Assembly (NCBI GenBank): GCA_005772895.1 | Contig: SXIH01000017.1 | Coordinates: 1 to 51,836 of the forward strand | Direction: 5' to 3' | Origin: Bacteroidota bacterium | GTDB lineage: Bacteria > Bacteroidota > Bacteroidia > 2-12-FULL-35-15 | DNA: 51,836 bases | Shown here: piece by piece, positions 35,248 through 42,573 of the stretch | How positions within the stretch are numbered: position 1 is the stretch's first letter | How the letters are laid out: each line of letters begins with the position of its first letter | The notes under the pieces: model-generated | Databases searched by the model: none | What the model was told of the DNA's origin: nothing | The model's input: only the letters and a program-made list of their open reading frames with translations | Program-made: the position numbers and the translations under genes

Positions 35248-35661
35248 ATGAAAATACGGAATTTGTTAGCCGTTATTATTGGAATAATAGTAAGCGTTAT
35301 CATAATAATAATTGGAGAAGCCTTAACTCATATTTTAAATCCACTTCCTGAAGGTTTTGATATGAAAGATACCGAGGCTTTAAAAACCTATGTTTCAAAC
35401 GCTCCCATTTCATTACATCTGATTATTTTATGCAATTATGCTTTAGCATGTTTTGTGGGTGGATTAATAGCATCATCTATTGCCATCGATAAAAAAATGA
35501 ATCAAGCTATGTCTTTGGGAGGGATTTTTATGGGTGTTGGCATGTTCAGCTTAATTTCATTACATCCTGTATGGGTAGTAATCTGTTCTGTTTTTATTTT
35601 TTTACCATTTGCTTATTTAGGTGGAAGAATGAGTATTAAAATTTCGAAAAATAAAAAATAA
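35248..35661 (+). CDS. Small four-helix membrane protein
   Basis: The protein has 137 residues with helices at about 5-27, 55-78, 87-105 and 107-128, and a short periplasmic or cytosolic loop NPLPEGFDMKDTEALKTYV between helices 1 and 2. No recognised family; the pattern GEALTHILNPLP recalls small Bacteroidota membrane proteins of unknown function. It stands alone between a terminator and the leader of the HTH gene. Confidence 0.6.
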   Translation: MKIRNLLAVIIGIIVSVIIIIIGEALTHILNPLPEGFDMKDTEALKTYVSNAPISLHLIILCNYALACFVGGLIASSIAIDKKMNQAMSLGGIFMGVGMFSLISLHPVWVVICSVFIFLPFAYLGGRMSIKISKNKK

Positions 35662-35670
35662 AAAAACACT

Positions 35671-35699
35671 TTTGATTTAGATAAAAATTACTACTTTCG
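35671..35699 (+). promoter_or_regulatory. Probable promoter of the structured leader / HTH gene
   Basis: TTTG (35671-35674), 17-base spacer, TACTTTCG (35692-35699), one change from TAnnTTTG. Transcription would start near 35706, at the foot of the first leader hairpin. Confidence 0.5.
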
Positions 35700-35703
35700 C
35701 ATC

Positions 35704-35813
35704 GAATAAAATCGCTCCTAGTTTATTCAAAAAACATTGCGCTAATTTCCTACTCATTGTGCAATGATAAACAATCATACTTAAAATTAAATTCGACATT
35801 CGCTCCTAATGTC
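35704..35813 (+). promoter_or_regulatory. 5' leader with three hairpins, two sharing the loop CGCTCCT
   Basis: Hairpin 1: GAATAAA/TTTATTC around ATCGCTCCTAG (35704-35728). Hairpin 2: CATTGCGC/GTGCAATG, one G-U pair, 18-nt loop (35735-35766). Hairpin 3: GACATT/AATGTC around CGCTCCT (35795-35813). Stems 1 and 3 differ in sequence but keep their pairing, while the loop is conserved, as expected for an RNA element. The HTH start codon is 16 bases further on. The function is unknown. Confidence 0.55.
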
Positions 35814-35829
35814 ATAAATTAGAGTGTTT

Positions 35830-36030
35830 ATGAAATTTTATGAGTATCAGGAAAAGTTAATTCGCATACAGGAATTAGCTAAAAGAAATGCAACAGGTTC
35901 TCCAAAAGAATTAGCAGAAAGGATAAATGTATCCGAACGTACACTATTTAGACTTGTTCAGAATATTAAAGAACAAGGTGTTGAGATAGAATACTGCAGA
36001 AAAATAAGCACCTATTTTATAAATAATTAA
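35830..36030 (+). CDS. Short DeoR/WYL-type helix-turn-helix protein
   Basis: The protein has 66 residues from the ATG at 35830; a GTG two codons upstream is the alternative. It is just a winged-helix HTH_11-like unit: IRIQELAKRNATGSPKELAE, then RINVSERTLFRLVQNIKEQG and VEIEYCRKISTYFI as the wing. Such stand-alone units are common in Bacteroidota, often upstream of surface-protein genes, and probably regulate transcription locally. It has a structured leader upstream and a strong hairpin behind it, followed by the YadA-like gene. Confidence 0.75.
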   Translation: MKFYEYQEKLIRIQELAKRNATGSPKELAERINVSERTLFRLVQNIKEQGVEIEYCRKISTYFINN

Positions 36031-36040
36031 AATATTTTTC

Positions 36041-36063
36041 TCACTGCCACTTTTTGGCAGTGA
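36041..36063 (+). other. Perfect 9-bp hairpin between HTH and surface-protein genes
   Basis: TCACTGCCA, loop CTTTT, TGGCAGTGA. No T run follows, so it could be a transcription pause, a processing site or an operator of the HTH protein. Confidence 0.5.
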
Positions 36064-36117
36064 CATCAGATATGTTTGCCAAAAAATTTATTTCAATAAT
36101 TTAAAAAGCAAAACATC

Positions 36118-37116
36118 ATGTCGAAATTCAAAAAAGTATTTTTAATAATTTTGAGTATTTGTATTGGCAAATCTTCTATTGCACAATTTTCTTCAACTTC
36201 TGGAAACATTACTCAACAGAGCGCAGGATCAGTAGCAATTGGATTTCCAACATATTCAACATCAACAGCTACATTATTACAAGTCAAAAACGGAAGTGTA
36301 CTTTTTGACGGCACAACCGGTGCTACTCCAATGAGTGGAGCTGGTACAAGAATGATGTGGATACCTGCAAAAAAAGCATTTAGAGCTGGGATGACGACAG
36401 CAACTCAATGGGATGATGTAAATATTGGGAATTATTCAGCCGCATTTGGTATTAATACTAAAGCAACTGCTTCCACATCATTTGCGGCTGGCTCCACTGC
36501 ATACGCTACTGGTGTATCTTCATTTGCAATTTCAACTGGAACAACTGCATCAGGGCTTAATTCTTTTGCAGGAGGAGGAGGCACAACAGCATCGGGAGAC
36601 TACTCATTTGCATTTGGACAAACATCTTTCGCACAAGCTAGCCATATGTTTGTAATTGGTCGTAACAATTTAAATCCAGGAACATATAGCTCAACAACTT
36701 GGGTAGCAACCGACCCTTTATTTGTTATTGGAAATGGAACAAGTACTACTGCAAGAAACAATGCAGTAACTGTTTTAAAAAACGGAAATGTTTTAATTGA
36801 CAAAGCTACTCAAGTGAATTCTACTTATAAATTAGATGTAAATGGAAAAATGAGAGCATTAGAAATTGTTGTAAATACAACAGGAGCAGATTTTGTGTTT
36901 GAAAAAGATTATGAATTAATGCCATTGGATGTTTTAGAACAAAAAATTAAAACGGATAAACATTTACCGGAAATTGCTTCTGCTGCTGAAATGCAAGAAA
37001 ATGGTGTTGGCTTAGGAGAACTAAGCACTAAACTTTTACAAAAAACTGAAGAACTAACACTTTACATTATTGAATTGAATAAACGTATTGAGGAATTGGA
37101 GAAGAAACAGAAGTAA
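36118..37116 (+). CDS. Secreted YadA-head/tail-fibre-like protein
   Basis: The protein has 332 residues. Signal peptide 1-22. Residues about 105-190 are left-handed-beta-roll repeats of the YadA head kind (SAAFGINTKATASTSFAAG, then STAYATGVSSFAIS, DYSFAFGQTSFAQASH). The C-terminal part has NSTYKLDVNGKMRALEI, FVFEKDYELMPLDVLEQ, HLPEIASAAEMQENG and a coiled coil ending EELEKKQK. This C-terminal block is widespread on Bacteroidota surface and fibre proteins and likely trimerises. No T9SS sorting domain, so it may be periplasmic or outer-membrane bound. Adhesive role inferred. Confidence 0.78.
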   Translation: MSKFKKVFLIILSICIGKSSIAQFSSTSGNITQQSAGSVAIGFPTYSTSTATLLQVKNGSVLFDGTTGATPMSGAGTRMMWIPAKKAFRAGMTTATQWDDVNIGNYSAAFGINTKATASTSFAAGSTAYATGVSSFAISTGTTASGLNSFAGGGGTTASGDYSFAFGQTSFAQASHMFVIGRNNLNPGTYSSTTWVATDPLFVIGNGTSTTARNNAVTVLKNGNVLIDKATQVNSTYKLDVNGKMRALEIVVNTTGADFVFEKDYELMPLDVLEQKIKTDKHLPEIASAAEMQENGVGLGELSTKLLQKTEELTLYIIELNKRIEELEKKQK

Positions 37117-37157
37117 AGGATAATTTTTAATATAAAAAATCAAATATTTATATAATA

Positions 37158-39623
37158 ATGAAAAAAATACTTTTTTTATTGTTAGTTGTATTTAGTGCAT
37201 CTGCAAAAGCTGGTGTAAATTACGGAACTACAATTAATTACTGGATAATACCAACACAATATGGATGCGATGAAAGTCAACTCTTTTTAACAGTTGGATT
37301 CTCAACCTATGGTGAAGTAAATAATGACTATTTCGAAATCCGAAAATCAACAGATACAGATTTTGAAAGTGGCTATACTGTCGTGGGCGGATATATTGAT
37401 GGGTGTGGAACTTGTGGAGATAGAAATTATCAAGTAGTCGATTATGGACCTTTTGTTTCGGGAACCACTTATTATTATGAAGTAAGAGCAACTGACAACT
37501 GGGGAATAACCGGAGGAGCAAGATACCTTGGGCAGTATACAGACGTGACACCAACCATTATTAACTGGACAAGTCAAGTTTCTTCAACAGTAGTCACGGG
37601 CTCTTCTCCAAATACAGAAAGTGCTTATTCTTGGGGGGTAGAAAGCAAAAGTGGACAAGGTATTACTATTAGCTTACCCCCAACAGAGAAAGCAGAAATT
37701 TTTGCTGAGTTAAATAATCACAAAATTAATTTTGCCTTGACATATGGCTTATCGTTAGCAAATATTGAAGTAAGTGTAGATAATGGCAGCTATATAAATT
37801 TATATTCGGGGACTCCTAAATCTAGTCATATTTGGGATTATTCCACTTCTTATTTTACAACTCTTGGCTCACACAACCTAAAAGTAAATTTTTTAGATCC
37901 TGTCGGTGGCACTGTTTATCATAGAGAATATACAGTAAATGTAGTTCCACAATCGAATGGATTATATAAGGACAATTATTGTAATACTTTGCGCGTTTGG
38001 AAAAGCAATGCTGGAATAAATGCTACTCCGTTGATTTTATCAGAAGGATTTGATGCCTACAACACAAGATCCGAACAATTTTACAGGAATGGTGGCAATG
38101 AATTAATTAACTGCTTATTAACAAAAGGATTTGATATTTATATTATTAATTACAAATACAATTCTCAATCAATCAGAAATAATGCTGCGGTATTTTCTTC
38201 AGCAATAAGATACGTTTCAGCAATAAATGGAAACAAACCAGTAATTGCATCCGGCATGAGCATGGGTGGAATCATAAACAGATATGCGTGTTCAAAAGCA
38301 GAAGCTGATGGCAATCCTCTTCCAATAAGCAAATTTTTAAGTTTAGACGCTCCTCAACAAGGAGCTATAATATCAAGCACACTTCAAAATTGGAGAAAAG
38401 GATTAACTTCAGGAGATGGGTATGCAGAACATGCTGCAAATAATGATGCTGCTAAAGAATTGCTATTATATAATGCATATGATATTTCAGGAACAATTAA
38501 TACAACATTTTTTTCTGAATTAAATTCTTTAAACGGAGACGGATATCCACATTTAATTCCAACTATCGGAGTTTCTTTCTCAAGTACAAGCCCAAACCCT
38601 ACCGGTGCTGGTACAGAATTTTTATTTGTTGAAGTGGATGGTGCAATTACTTCAGATAGCAATGAACATTTCTATTTAAGTACAGAAGAATCAGAAGCTG
38701 GCTCATATTTACCAAGATTAGTATTTGATCCAATACCGGTAACATTAAATACAAGCGCACCTCCATGTGTGGATATGAGAAATGTTTTCGCAGTGAATTT
38801 TAAAGACATTAAAAGTTCCTTAATATCAATCTTAAGACCTTTTTCTGATCCAACTGTAACGATACATCAATATGCAGCACCAGCATTTATTTCTCATAAT
38901 AGCTCATTAGATATAGTAGCTGGAATTTCAAAATTCAACATAGCAATACAACCATCCGTTACAACATTCCATGATGAAATTCCAGTAGATATTATAGAGC
39001 CATTGTTAAATGCGCTAATTAGTCAAGATTTATATTTACAGGATAAAACAATTACAGATACTAAAAACTATATTGCTGGAAACAAGATTGAAGCTGGTTC
39101 AAATGTAACTACCACTATTCCAAACGGCAATTTTATTTTAGCAAGCGGTTCAAATGTTTCAATGAAGGCAGGAAATCAAATTGTTTTAGCAGATGGATTT
39201 ATAGCAGGCACAGGAAGCACTTTTAGTGCAATAACTGGTCCAATAGAATGCGATGGAGTTGAATCACAACAATATCGCAACAATAATATTTCTGATAACA
39301 TTCAAATAGTTGAAAATACAGAAGAAAAAACAATCATAAATGAAAACGCTTCTAACAAAGCAATAAATAAAAGTGATGAAACATTAGAAACTCTTTCAAT
39401 TTACCCAAATCCTAGTAATAATTATTTCATTATTGAATCTTCCACTCTTCCTACACAAATTACGGTTTATAATATACAGGGAATAGAAATACTTAACTTA
39501 CAAAATATAGAATCAAATAAAACACAAATAGATTTATCTTCACAATCTTCAGGTTTTTACTTTTTAAAAATAAAACTAGAGAATGGAGAATTTGTCACAA
39601 AAAAACTAATCAAACAAAAATAA
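37158..39623 (+). CDS. T9SS-secreted lipase-like protein
   Basis: The protein has 821 residues. Signal peptide 1-18. Beta-rich N-terminal region to about 270. An alpha/beta-hydrolase-like domain (about 280-500) has the nucleophile elbow GMSMGGIINRY and SLDAPQQGAIIS, as in lipases of the PGAP1/triacylglycerol kind. A stack domain follows (IAGNKIEAGSNVTTTIPNG, then NQIVLADGFIAGTGSTF, the 3-coathanger pattern). A T9SS type A sorting domain closes the protein (LSIYPNPSNNYFIIES, SSGFYFLKIKLENGEFVTKK). It is probably secreted and acts on esters or lipids outside the cell; substrate unknown. An outer-membrane barrel gene starts 4 bases later. Confidence 0.8.
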   Translation: MKKILFLLLVVFSASAKAGVNYGTTINYWIIPTQYGCDESQLFLTVGFSTYGEVNNDYFEIRKSTDTDFESGYTVVGGYIDGCGTCGDRNYQVVDYGPFVSGTTYYYEVRATDNWGITGGARYLGQYTDVTPTIINWTSQVSSTVVTGSSPNTESAYSWGVESKSGQGITISLPPTEKAEIFAELNNHKINFALTYGLSLANIEVSVDNGSYINLYSGTPKSSHIWDYSTSYFTTLGSHNLKVNFLDPVGGTVYHREYTVNVVPQSNGLYKDNYCNTLRVWKSNAGINATPLILSEGFDAYNTRSEQFYRNGGNELINCLLTKGFDIYIINYKYNSQSIRNNAAVFSSAIRYVSAINGNKPVIASGMSMGGIINRYACSKAEADGNPLPISKFLSLDAPQQGAIISSTLQNWRKGLTSGDGYAEHAANNDAAKELLLYNAYDISGTINTTFFSELNSLNGDGYPHLIPTIGVSFSSTSPNPTGAGTEFLFVEVDGAITSDSNEHFYLSTEESEAGSYLPRLVFDPIPVTLNTSAPPCVDMRNVFAVNFKDIKSSLISILRPFSDPTVTIHQYAAPAFISHNSSLDIVAGISKFNIAIQPSVTTFHDEIPVDIIEPLLNALISQDLYLQDKTITDTKNYIAGNKIEAGSNVTTTIPNGNFILASGSNVSMKAGNQIVLADGFIAGTGSTFSAITGPIECDGVESQQYRNNNISDNIQIVENTEEKTIINENASNKAINKSDETLETLSIYPNPSNNYFIIESSTLPTQITVYNIQGIEILNLQNIESNKTQIDLSSQSSGFYFLKIKLENGEFVTKKLIKQK

Positions 39624-39627
39624 AACA

Positions 39628-40314
39628 ATGAGATCACTCATTTTTATTACACTTTTTGCCTTATCATACCAAGGCTACAGCCAAGCGTTTAATTCAATAG
39701 TTATAAAAGCAGGTTCCGATATTTCAGGTCGTACAAATGTTGCAACCAATAAACAAGATGGCAATATTGTAGTTGGGTTTGTTTTCACCATAGAACCAAA
39801 CATTATAAATTTCGGAACAAAAAAACAATTCAATTTTAATACTGACATATCCATAATACAAAAAGGGTTTCAAAAAGAAGAAAAAGTATACTCATACAAT
39901 GAAGTAGGTGAAACTCTTGGAATAGGAAGCGAACGCTACACATTCAAATTAAATTATGTTGCACTGTCACCGGTTTTAAAATACAATTTTGCTAAAGTAT
40001 TATTCATTAAAGCCGGTCCAAGAGTTGATATTTTGACAGGTTACAATTACAAAGGAAGTCCAAGTTCGGATAAAAGAAGAGGAAATGAGTTTTATCCACT
40101 AACCGGAGGAATTACATACGGTGGAGGAATTTGTTTGGGCAAAGGCAATACTAAATTTATTGCAGAACTAATGGCACAAAATGATCTTAGCAATTCATCC
40201 TATAATTCAATAAATAAACAACATCACCGAAATTTTTCCTATTACATCAATTGTGGCGTATCCATTAACATAAACAAAAAGTCTGCGACCCCAGCCGGGG
40301 TCGGAGCTAACTGA
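39628..40314 (+). CDS. Outer-membrane beta-barrel protein
   Basis: The protein has 228 residues. Signal peptide 1-19 (cut near YSQA). Alternating hydrophobic strands (YVALSPVLKYNFAKVLFIKAG, wait loops with Gly/Lys; PLTGGITYGGGICLGKG; YYINCGVSININ) fit an 8-stranded barrel of the OmpA/PorT-like type found in Bacteroidota. The natural last strand ends at NINK, and the following SATPAGVGAN is encoded by a palindromic repeat, so the true end may once have been elsewhere. It starts 4 bases after the lipase-like gene: one operon, perhaps a partner for its secretion or retention. Confidence 0.72.
   Translation: MRSLIFITLFALSYQGYSQAFNSIVIKAGSDISGRTNVATNKQDGNIVVGFVFTIEPNIINFGTKKQFNFNTDISIIQKGFQKEEKVYSYNEVGETLGIGSERYTFKLNYVALSPVLKYNFAKVLFIKAGPRVDILTGYNYKGSPSSDKRRGNEFYPLTGGITYGGGICLGKGNTKFIAELMAQNDLSNSSYNSINKQHHRNFSYYINCGVSININKKSATPAGVGAN
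40283..40304. repeat. GC-rich palindrome inside the end of the barrel gene
   Basis: CGACCCC at 40286-40292 and GGGGTCG at 40297-40303 with loop AGCC, much richer in G+C than its surroundings. It codes for the last residues of the outer-membrane protein and may also act as a transcript-end hairpin. Confidence 0.6.
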
Positions 40315-40398
40315 CATTTCTCATATCCTAAATTGATACTAATCATAGTAAAAGATTCAGAATAATGGCAAATTTGTTATGTAATTAAAACCATAACA

Positions 40399-40623
40399 AT
40401 GACTGCAAAAGAAAACGAAAAAATTGAGGCAATCGGGCTTACACAATGTGAGTTACATGACGAATGCAATTTTTGCAACATGCCCGAAAATGGAGTATAT
40501 GCAAAAATGACCGGATATGATTCACCGGAAATAGCCTATTACATTTGCGGAAAATGTGCCTTGGAAAAAGTTAAAGCGGGGGTTGAACATTGTGGTGAAA
40601 TTAAAGCACCGGTAAAAAAGTAA
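40399..40623 (+). CDS. Small Cys-rich, probably zinc-binding protein
   Basis: The protein has 74 residues. Cysteines C17, C23, C26, then the pair CGKC near residues 50-53 and C65 near the end. CNFC and CGKC spaced by about 23 residues could bind one zinc ion as a ribbon. No signal peptide, hence cytosolic. No named family recognised. Its low-complexity-free sequence and good codon character support a real gene. It is flanked on the right by a repeat cluster. Confidence 0.6.
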   Translation: MTAKENEKIEAIGLTQCELHDECNFCNMPENGVYAKMTGYDSPEIAYYICGKCALEKVKAGVEHCGEIKAPVKK

Positions 40624-40650
40624 ATTTTCCGACATTACGTTTCTATATTA

Positions 40651-40804
40651 TGTCCCTATGGGACATTAAGGTGATGAGGGTTATTTTTTACCGATATTTT
40701 GTCCCTACGGGACAATTAAAAAAATGTACTACTCCAGTTAATTCTCATAGAAATCTGCTATCAATAAAATCACGCAGATTAAATATCGGTAGCCCCGTAG
40801 GGGC
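40651..40804. repeat. Composite repeat with three related hairpins
   Basis: TGTCCC-TAT-GGGACA (40651-40665), TTGTCCC-TAC-GGGACAA (40699-40715) and GCCCC-GTA-GGGGC (40792-40804). ACCGATATTT (40690-40699) and AAATATCGGT (40781-40790) form an enclosing inverted repeat, with AATCTGC/GCAGATT inside. A 70-codon open frame across it is not a gene. Confidence 0.7.
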
Positions 40805-40822
40805 GAAATATCTTTACAACAA

Positions 40823-41602
40823 TCACAAAACCTTCTCCATCTTAATATTCGACCTGGTGTAATGTCCTTGTTCAAAATCAACTTTTTTAAAACCGTATTT
40901 TTCATACAAGTGAATTGCGGGACCCAAACTGGTATTCGAAAAAAGGATTAAAGATTTTGCTCCCAATTGTTTGGCTAATTGAATGGAATAATCCATCAAA
41001 ACATTACCAATGCCTAATCCTTGTGCTGAATCGGTAACAGCCATTTTGCCTAATTCATAAGTTTGTTCATTTATTTTTAACAAACAAGCAGTGCCTACAA
41101 TTTGTTTGTTGTGCTGTGCATAATAAATAATACCGCCTTTGTTTATTATTTCTACTGTTGGGTTGCTGAGTTGAACTACATCATTTGGTTCCACAGAAAA
41201 ATATTTTGTGAGCCACTCTTCATTCAAAATTTTAATATGCGATTTTAATTCTTCGGTATAAGGAACAATATCTATCCTGTCGTTTTGAGCCATTGGCTGA
41301 GAAATAAGAAGAAAAGATAAATCTACTTTTCCATCATTAAAAATACGGTGAAGTGCACGTGGTGGAATGTGAATACTTTCGTTTGCAATGAGTGTATGAA
41401 ACTCACCATTAATTTCAAAACTTGCTGTGCCGTTTAAAATATAAAATACTTGTTGAGCAATACGGTGACAATGCAATAACTCGGAAGTACCGGGAGGCAT
41501 TTTTTCCTCAATTACATTTAAGCTGTTTGATTTTAATAAATGCCAGCCATCACATTTGTTTCCCCAGGTATAATGTTCAGCGTTTTGCTTGGTGATTTTC
41601 AT
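40823..41602 (-). CDS. Cupin-GNAT fusion protein
   Basis: The protein has 259 residues. Residues 1-110 are a cupin: ELLHCHRIAQQVFYILNGTA, HIPPRALHRIFN, i.e. the two metal-binding His motifs, partly conserved. Residues 112-259 are a GNAT acetyltransferase with IVGTACLLKIN, the acetyl-CoA loop VTDSAQGLGIGNVLMDY and FSNTSLGPAIHLYEKYGFKKVD. The cupin may bind the substrate or a regulator that controls the acetylase; a two-step enzyme is also possible. Reading frame continuous, no sign of a frameshift. It lies 3 bases behind the CHU_C lipoprotein gene, so it is co-transcribed with it. Confidence 0.85.
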   Translation of the reverse strand: MKITKQNAEHYTWGNKCDGWHLLKSNSLNVIEEKMPPGTSELLHCHRIAQQVFYILNGTASFEINGEFHTLIANESIHIPPRALHRIFNDGKVDLSFLLISQPMAQNDRIDIVPYTEELKSHIKILNEEWLTKYFSVEPNDVVQLSNPTVEIINKGGIIYYAQHNKQIVGTACLLKINEQTYELGKMAVTDSAQGLGIGNVLMDYSIQLAKQLGAKSLILFSNTSLGPAIHLYEKYGFKKVDFEQGHYTRSNIKMEKVL

Positions 41603-41605
41603 ATG

Positions 41606-42103
41606 CTAATTACAAACGTTTATAATTTCATTTGAAGGAAGGTTTCTGTCAAATGAATTTGTTAAATTATTAAACTGAGTACCAAAAAAACAATCCTGAA
41701 AATTGCCTTTAGCACAGTTGTCGCGAATAACAGCAATATCACCCGAAAGTGATATAGTATTTCCACTGGTTGTTGTTGCCTCTAAAGTATAGGAATAGGA
41801 TTTTTCCCTTTGGTCTTTTCCATTGAATTTCCCATCCCAGTATGAATACATATCTGTTGAAGAAAATACAACTTTCCCAAACCTTTTAGTAATAGTAAGC
41901 TCAATACTGACTATATTTTTGCTAAACACAATTAAATGGTCATTTATTCCATCCCCATTAGGAGTAAATATATCGGGCATAGCAATATAACTACTATCAA
42001 TGTAAACAGCTTGCGGAGCACCGGAACAACACTTGTTAATGTTTGTTTTATTACAATTAGAAAATATAGTAAGCATTACAATTGCAAAAAGAATATTTTT
42101 CAT
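41606..42103 (-). CDS. Lipoprotein with a CHU_C (T9SS type B-like) domain
   Basis: The protein has 165 residues. Lipoprotein signal with lipobox near FSNC (Cys17). Residues about 42-128 carry the gliding-motility C-terminal pattern MPDIFTPNGDGINDHLIV, then LTITKRFGKVVFSS, YWDGKFNGK, and SYSYTLEATTTSGNTISLSG. In the usual case this domain is the last 90 residues of a large secreted protein and is the sorting signal. Here it is nearly the whole protein, carries a lipid anchor and is followed by about 35 extra residues with two Cys. It may have become a folded module rather than a sorting tag. Confidence 0.8.
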   Translation of the reverse strand: MKNILFAIVMLTIFSNCNKTNINKCCSGAPQAVYIDSSYIAMPDIFTPNGDGINDHLIVFSKNIVSIELTITKRFGKVVFSSTDMYSYWDGKFNGKDQREKSYSYTLEATTTSGNTISLSGDIAVIRDNCAKGNFQDCFFGTQFNNLTNSFDRNLPSNEIINVCN

Positions 42104-42161
42104 ATTTGAAAGATTAATAAGATTATTGTCTATTATTTGCCAACTGTCTATTGCTTACTGC

Positions 42162-42506
42162 CTATTGTCTACTTTTCCTATATACAATCAACACTATTGG
42201 TAAAACAGCTAACAAAATGGGTGCAAACTTCGGATGCAGATCATTTGCAAAGTAATGCCATGTAACATACATATATACTAAACTATAAAACACTGCTCCA
42301 ATTACCATTGTCTTTTTAAAAGCTAAAAGTAATGCTGCCACTATTTGCAAAAAACCTAAAAAAGTAATTTTCCAATCGTCAAAACCAACTTGTGTAACTC
42401 TCATAAATTCCATTCTCACGCCAAGTGCTTTCACTATTCCCGAAACAAGTGTTAAAGCAACAAGAATAATGTGAAGGACTTTAAAGAATATTTCAAGTTT
42501 TCTCAT
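42162..42506 (-). CDS. DoxX-like four-helix membrane protein
   Basis: The protein has 114 residues, helices at about 8-26, 46-63, 66-83 and 94-109. IVKALGVRMEFMRVTQVGF, followed by LGFLQIVAALLLAFKK, is the DoxX_2-type arrangement. Members are small inner-membrane proteins, some linked to oxidation or thiosulphate metabolism; the role here is unknown. A short AT-rich gap (42104-42161) with TGTCTATT / TGCCTATT repeats separates it from the CHU_C gene. Confidence 0.72.
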   Translation of the reverse strand: MRKLEIFFKVLHIILVALTLVSGIVKALGVRMEFMRVTQVGFDDWKITFLGFLQIVAALLLAFKKTMVIGAVFYSLVYMYVTWHYFANDLHPKFAPILLAVLPIVLIVYRKSRQ

Positions 42507-42514
42507 ACATAAAT

Positions 42515-42547
42515 ATAAAAAGAAAAAGCCACTTTGTGAGTGGCTTC
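42515..42547 (-). terminator. Intrinsic terminator of the SprB-repeat gene
   Basis: AAGCCACT/AGTGGCTT stem with loop TTGTG; on the minus strand a T-rich run follows. Confidence 0.75.
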
Positions 42548-42573
42548 GTCTTTAATTTTATTATAATATTATC

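Noticed and set aside
40650..40862. A 70-codon open frame on the plus strand
   Set aside because: It reads straight through three hairpin repeats and overlaps the end of the cupin-GNAT gene; no coding character.
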